Shown piece by piece: positions 5,655 through 7,929 of a stretch of 7,929 nt of DNA. The DNA comes from Bacteriovoracaceae bacterium (GTDB lineage Bacteria; Bdellovibrionota; UBA1018). The first letter of the stretch is position 1, and every line of letters begins with the position of its first letter. The notes under the pieces are model-generated. The model searched no databases. It was not told where the DNA came from and saw only the letters and a list, made by a program, of their open reading frames with translations. A program made the translations under genes and the position numbers. Location of the stretch: contig CANJNU010000026.1 of the NCBI GenBank assembly GCA_947475645.1, positions 1 through 7,929 on the forward strand, written 5' to 3'.

Positions 5655-6629
5655 ATGAAGACATTGACGTGCTCTGTAGCGGCCCTAGCGGCGGCGCTTT
5701 TTCTCTCTCATGGTAATTCATTTGCATATCGACTTGCTCCACCAGTTTCAGCAACGATGCATGCACTGTCTCCCTTGTATGAAACTGTGGGTTGCGACTA
5801 TCGTATTGTATCTCGTGACTCCGGCCGTGTATTGCGAGGAGGCGCTGAGTTAATCGACGCGACTCGTTGGGATTCATTCCCCCCTGCTGATATTTTCTAT
5901 GAAAGTTTCGATGCTCAGACCGGACTGTTAACCTCACTTGCACTGGGTGGACATTGGATTGGCGACTTCTCGGAGAATTCAACGTTGAAGCTGGTTCGGC
6001 AGACCACTCACTTGGTGAGTGGTGGAATGATCGAGACTTCGGAAGTTATTTTTGATGTTTCATTTAATCCTAAAAAAGACAGGCAGATCATTAGACCTAT
6101 CAGTGATTTAGCTGATTTCGTGATGAATTGTGCAGATTTTGGCAAGAAAGAATCGCAAGAAAAAGCTAATTTCATCTGGGAACACTTAAATAAAAGTTTA
6201 AATTTTGAGCGCGAGATTCAGATTGTTGGCTTTAAATCTCAGGGTTTTAAAAGAGATTATGGAAGTCTGATTCGTGCCCAGATTGAGAAAGCTTTTACTG
6301 TGCAAAACTACTCGATGAATGGAAATGATTCATATCATTGGCTGGCCCTTAATCTTGATGTTACTCAGAGCGAACGCACTGAGAGTGTAAACTGTGGTTT
6401 TTTGAATCTCGCCAAGTGCACCCGTTACTATGAGGTTTGTACGGTCACAGCCAAAGTCGATGGGCCGGTCGTTCCTCATCTTCGTAAAACCCATGTATTT
6501 ACTAGCGAAGTACCAAAGCGTCCCGATCCTAAAGATAATAGCATCGCGAATCGACTGCCCGATAACTCTGAAGCAATGTGCCAGGATGCCGTAAATCAAG
6601 TTGTGGATGCTTTGACCGTTGGGCTGTGA
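5655..6629 (+). CDS. Exported six-cysteine protein of unknown function
   Basis: 324 residues that I do not recognise. The N-terminus is a Sec signal peptide: MKTLT, a hydrophobic core (about 7-18) and an SFA cleavage site after Ala24. There is no lipobox, so it is probably periplasmic or secreted. The mature part has six cysteines (47, 159, 247, 255, 262, 309), an even number compatible with disulfides, three of them clustered at 247-262. Residues 160-215 are lysine-rich and look helical; the C-terminal part alternates polar and hydrophobic residues as in beta strands. The DNA of the middle third (about 6050-6350) is visibly A+T-richer than its neighbours. ATG at 5655 is the only start that keeps the signal peptide; the upstream AAGAA is a weak ribosome site. 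arfB follows after 14 nt, so the two are probably co-transcribed. Confidence 0.8.
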   Translation: MKTLTCSVAALAAALFLSHGNSFAYRLAPPVSATMHALSPLYETVGCDYRIVSRDSGRVLRGGAELIDATRWDSFPPADIFYESFDAQTGLLTSLALGGHWIGDFSENSTLKLVRQTTHLVSGGMIETSEVIFDVSFNPKKDRQIIRPISDLADFVMNCADFGKKESQEKANFIWEHLNKSLNFEREIQIVGFKSQGFKRDYGSLIRAQIEKAFTVQNYSMNGNDSYHWLALNLDVTQSERTESVNCGFLNLAKCTRYYEVCTVTAKVDGPVVPHLRKTHVFTSEVPKRPDPKDNSIANRLPDNSEAMCQDAVNQVVDALTVGL

Positions 6630-6643
6630 TTGAGAAGCATTGA

Positions 6644-7063
6644 ATGCTAGTGATTAGCCGATCTTTTCAGATTCCAGATTCCGAGATCGAGCTCACCTAC
6701 GTTCGAAGCTCTGGTCCGGGTGGGCAGAATGTAAATAAAGTGAATAGTAAGTGCCAGCTAAGATGGAATGCGCAGGAGAGTGCTAGCGTACCATTTTTAT
6801 TGCGAGAACGTCTTTTAATGTATTTGAAGTCGCGTCTCACTCGAAGTGGCGACTTAATTGTAATGGATGACTCGTATCGCGATCAGCCCCGTAATCGTGA
6901 GGCCTGCTTCGTTAAGTTTAAGTCTCTTTTGTTAGAAGCCATTCATATTCCGAAGCAACGTAAAGACACTCAGCCCACGCGCTCAAGTGAGCGTAGGCGA
7001 GCGAATTCGAAGCGAAAACAATCAGAGAAAAAGAGCCTGCGGGGACGCGTGGGTCAAAGTTGA
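6644..7063 (+). CDS. arfB: Alternative ribosome-rescue factor ArfB (peptidyl-tRNA hydrolase, GGQ)
   Basis: 139 residues, matching the roughly 140-residue E. coli ArfB/YaeJ. The N-terminal half is a release-factor catalytic domain with SSGPGGQNVNK (22-32); Gly26-Gly27-Gln28 is the GGQ that hydrolyses peptidyl-tRNA. There are no codon-recognition domains, unlike RF1/RF2. The C-terminal tail (about 104-139) is Lys/Arg-rich with PTRSSERRRANSKRK. In ArfB this tail inserts into the empty mRNA channel of stalled non-stop ribosomes. The start MLVISR lines up with E. coli MIVISR; GAGAAG lies 8 nt upstream. It follows the exported-protein gene by 14 nt. Its end overlaps by 10 nt the last codons of a relic gene on the other strand. 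The call is very safe. Confidence 0.94.
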   Translation: MLVISRSFQIPDSEIELTYVRSSGPGGQNVNKVNSKCQLRWNAQESASVPFLLRERLLMYLKSRLTRSGDLIVMDDSYRDQPRNREACFVKFKSLLLEAIHIPKQRKDTQPTRSSERRRANSKRKQSEKKSLRGRVGQS

Positions 7064-7217
7064 ATCTTATCTCCCGCTTTCGAAAGGTGGATCGGTCGAA
7101 TTCCACATTGCATGAGTCGACTTTGGTAGGCGTGGCCCTGGTGAATCAGTCGCTGCGATGCCCCTGAAACAGACCGCTGACGGTTTGAGCGGCACCGATG
7201 AACTCAAGTTCGATCAT
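7054..7217 (-). pseudogene. Relic of an MBL-fold RNA-metabolising hydrolase gene (both ends kept, middle deleted)
   Basis: The minus strand from ATG at 7217 reads MIELEFIGAAQTVSG and then directly LFQGHRSD before TGA at 7148-7146. In RNA-metabolising MBL-fold proteins these two motifs are near the N-terminus but about 20 residues apart (GAAxTVTGS... then DCGLFQGRR). An in-frame deletion between two Gly codons therefore seems likely. In a second frame (7149 to 7054) the same strand reads LIHQGH and ends GIRPIHLSKAGDKIQL then TGA, which resembles the family's C-terminus. Intact members have about 450 residues, so some 90 percent would be lost, including the HxHxDH metal site. The C-terminal stub overlaps the end of arfB tail to tail. 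The N-terminal half is better supported than the C-terminal half. Confidence 0.55.
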
Positions 7218-7295
7218 TGAGCAGGAACATGCAACCGGGGTTCCAAAGACTGTGGTGTGTAGATTGCATCGCGCTAAGCTCACTAGGAGCGTTCC

Positions 7296-7817
7296 ATGAA
7301 AGAAAGTAAAGTATTGGTGGTTTTTTTCTCCAGAGGCGGAACAACGCGAAAAGTGGCCGAGGCGCTTCATGAGCAGATCGGTGGCGAGTTAGTTGAGGTT
7401 CATACTCGACACTATCCGAAGGGGATCCGAGGCTATTTTCGAGCAGGGCTTGATTCACTCGTAGGTCGATCGATTCCGATTCGCTTCGCGGCGCTCCATG
7501 ATTCGGACTACGACCTAGTGGTCATCGGTACTCCTGTTTGGAATGCTTCACTCTCTGCGCCGATTCAAAATTTCATCACTCATTCGCTACCCGAAACACA
7601 GCGGGTCGCCTTCTTTCTGACCTACGGCGGGTCTGGAGCCAAGCGAGTGTTTGGTCAAATGGAGGGGCTCACGGGCAAGCATCCTCTTGCTGTCCTGGCC
7701 GTATCGGATTCTGAGGTGCGTCGCCGGAAATATGGTCCGAAGGTCAAAGCATTTCTTAACTCGCTTCGCACTGCAAACGATCGCCTCAAGCATGGACCTT
7801 CGAAAAAGGCTGCTTAG
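7296..7817 (+). CDS. Flavodoxin-like FMN-binding protein
   Basis: 173 residues with the flavodoxin fold. The first strand and phosphate loop are VLVVFFSRGGTTRKVAEAL (6-24). Strand 3 and its loop are DLVVIGTPVWNASLSAPIQNF (residues 73-93), where the Pro-Val-Trp segment would stack on the flavin. The fourth strand and loop are VAFFLTYGGSGAKRVF (104-119). The order matches the flavodoxin/NAD(P)H oxidoreductase group (flavodoxin_4/5-type); the electron partner is unknown. ATG at 7296 has TAGGAG 6 nt upstream, a good site. The C-terminus is basic (RLKHGPSKKAA). The 232 bp before it hold the MBL relic, and no convincing promoter was found. It ends tail to tail with the patatin-like gene, overlapping by 4 bp. 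Confidence 0.85.
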   Translation: MKESKVLVVFFSRGGTTRKVAEALHEQIGGELVEVHTRHYPKGIRGYFRAGLDSLVGRSIPIRFAALHDSDYDLVVIGTPVWNASLSAPIQNFITHSLPETQRVAFFLTYGGSGAKRVFGQMEGLTGKHPLAVLAVSDSEVRRRKYGPKVKAFLNSLRTANDRLKHGPSKKAA

Positions 7818-7929
7818 TCGAAGAAGAATCGAATAATCTCATCTCGTTGGTTTCTTGCGTCACTTAAGCCAAGATCTACAAGCCTTCGCGTGTAATTGCG
7901 ATCGAATGCAATATAGCTGAGAAGATCAC
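7814..7929 (-). CDS. Patatin-like phospholipase (partial, C-terminus only)
   Basis: Only the last 37 residues are in the window, ending at TAA (7816-7814). The motif LLSYIAFDRNYTRRLVDLG (2-20), followed by SDARNQRDEIIRFF, is typical of the end of bacterial patatin-like phospholipases (LLSYLLFD...RLIxLGxxDA...). The Ser-Asp catalytic dyad (GXSXG and DGG) would lie beyond the right edge and cannot be checked. The gene converges on the flavodoxin gene, with the two stop codons sharing TTAG at 7814-7817. The open frame runs to the window end without interruption. Confidence 0.68.
   Translation of the reverse strand, partial: DLLSYIAFDRNYTRRLVDLGLSDARNQRDEIIRFFFD

Noticed and set aside
7077..7086. 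CTTTCGAAAG palindrome after arfB as a terminator
   Set aside because: It has no loop and no T-run, and it lies within the C-terminal stub of the relic gene.
7159..7195. Small hairpins (ACCG/CGGT, CCGCT/AGCGG) as an sRNA
   Set aside because: There is no promoter or terminator around them, and the bases are explained by the codons of the MBL relic.
7208..7215. GTTCGATC resembling a tRNA T-loop
   Set aside because: No paired T-stem, anticodon stem or acceptor stem can be formed around it on either strand.
7146..7370. 74-codon minus-strand frame covering the MBL stub
   Set aside because: Its first 51 codons lie antisense to the well-supported flavodoxin start and upstream region and have no family similarity. 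Only the part from 7217 carries MBL motifs.
1..7929. Mobile element, CRISPR array or anti-phage cluster
   Set aside because: No transposase, integrase, direct-repeat array or nuclease/helicase gene was seen, and the gene content reads as ordinary chromosomal housekeeping and accessory genes.

Overview
The window is compact bacterial DNA of roughly balanced base composition. It carries nine full-length protein genes, two genes cut by the window edges, and the remains of one nearly deleted gene. No rRNA, tRNA, CRISPR array, transposase or integrase is visible. A Tat-type signal peptide, a Sec-type signal peptide, a bacterial queuine tRNA-ribosyltransferase and a cysteine-cluster (YkgJ-type) protein suggest a Gram-negative bacterium. 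The style resembles Bdellovibrionota or former deltaproteobacteria, but that assignment is a low-confidence inference.

Layout. (1) Positions 1-2064, minus strand, look like one operon: a seven-helix membrane protein of unknown function, a hemolysin III/PAQR-type seven-helix protein, and tgt (queuosine tRNA modification), which runs off the left edge. (2) A 128-bp divergent promoter region with a 13-bp palindrome separates this operon from a plus-strand, Tat-exported FAD-dependent amine-oxidase-like protein (2193-3824). The signal-peptide region of that gene contains an uninterrupted run of ten G. (3) It converges, with stop codons sharing CTAG, on a minus-strand thioredoxin-pirin operon (5055 to 3821) coupled by an ATGA overlap. 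(4) Divergent from thioredoxin are a YkgJ-type cysteine-cluster protein, an unknown six-cysteine exported protein and arfB (ribosome rescue), all plus strand. (5) Between arfB and a plus-strand flavodoxin-like gene lies what looks like the N- and C-terminal stubs of a deleted MBL-fold (RNA-metabolising metallo-beta-lactamase) gene. (6) The right edge holds the C-terminus of a patatin-like phospholipase, tail to tail with the flavodoxin gene.

Functional themes are translation and tRNA (tgt, arfB), redox and flavin chemistry (thioredoxin, pirin, flavodoxin, exported FAD protein) and membrane or lipid proteins (hemolysin III, the unknown seven-helix protein, patatin). I do not see one dedicated multi-gene system. 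The points most worth a second look are the G10 tract as a possible phase-variation switch, the MBL relic, and the possible deep homology between the two adjacent seven-helix proteins.
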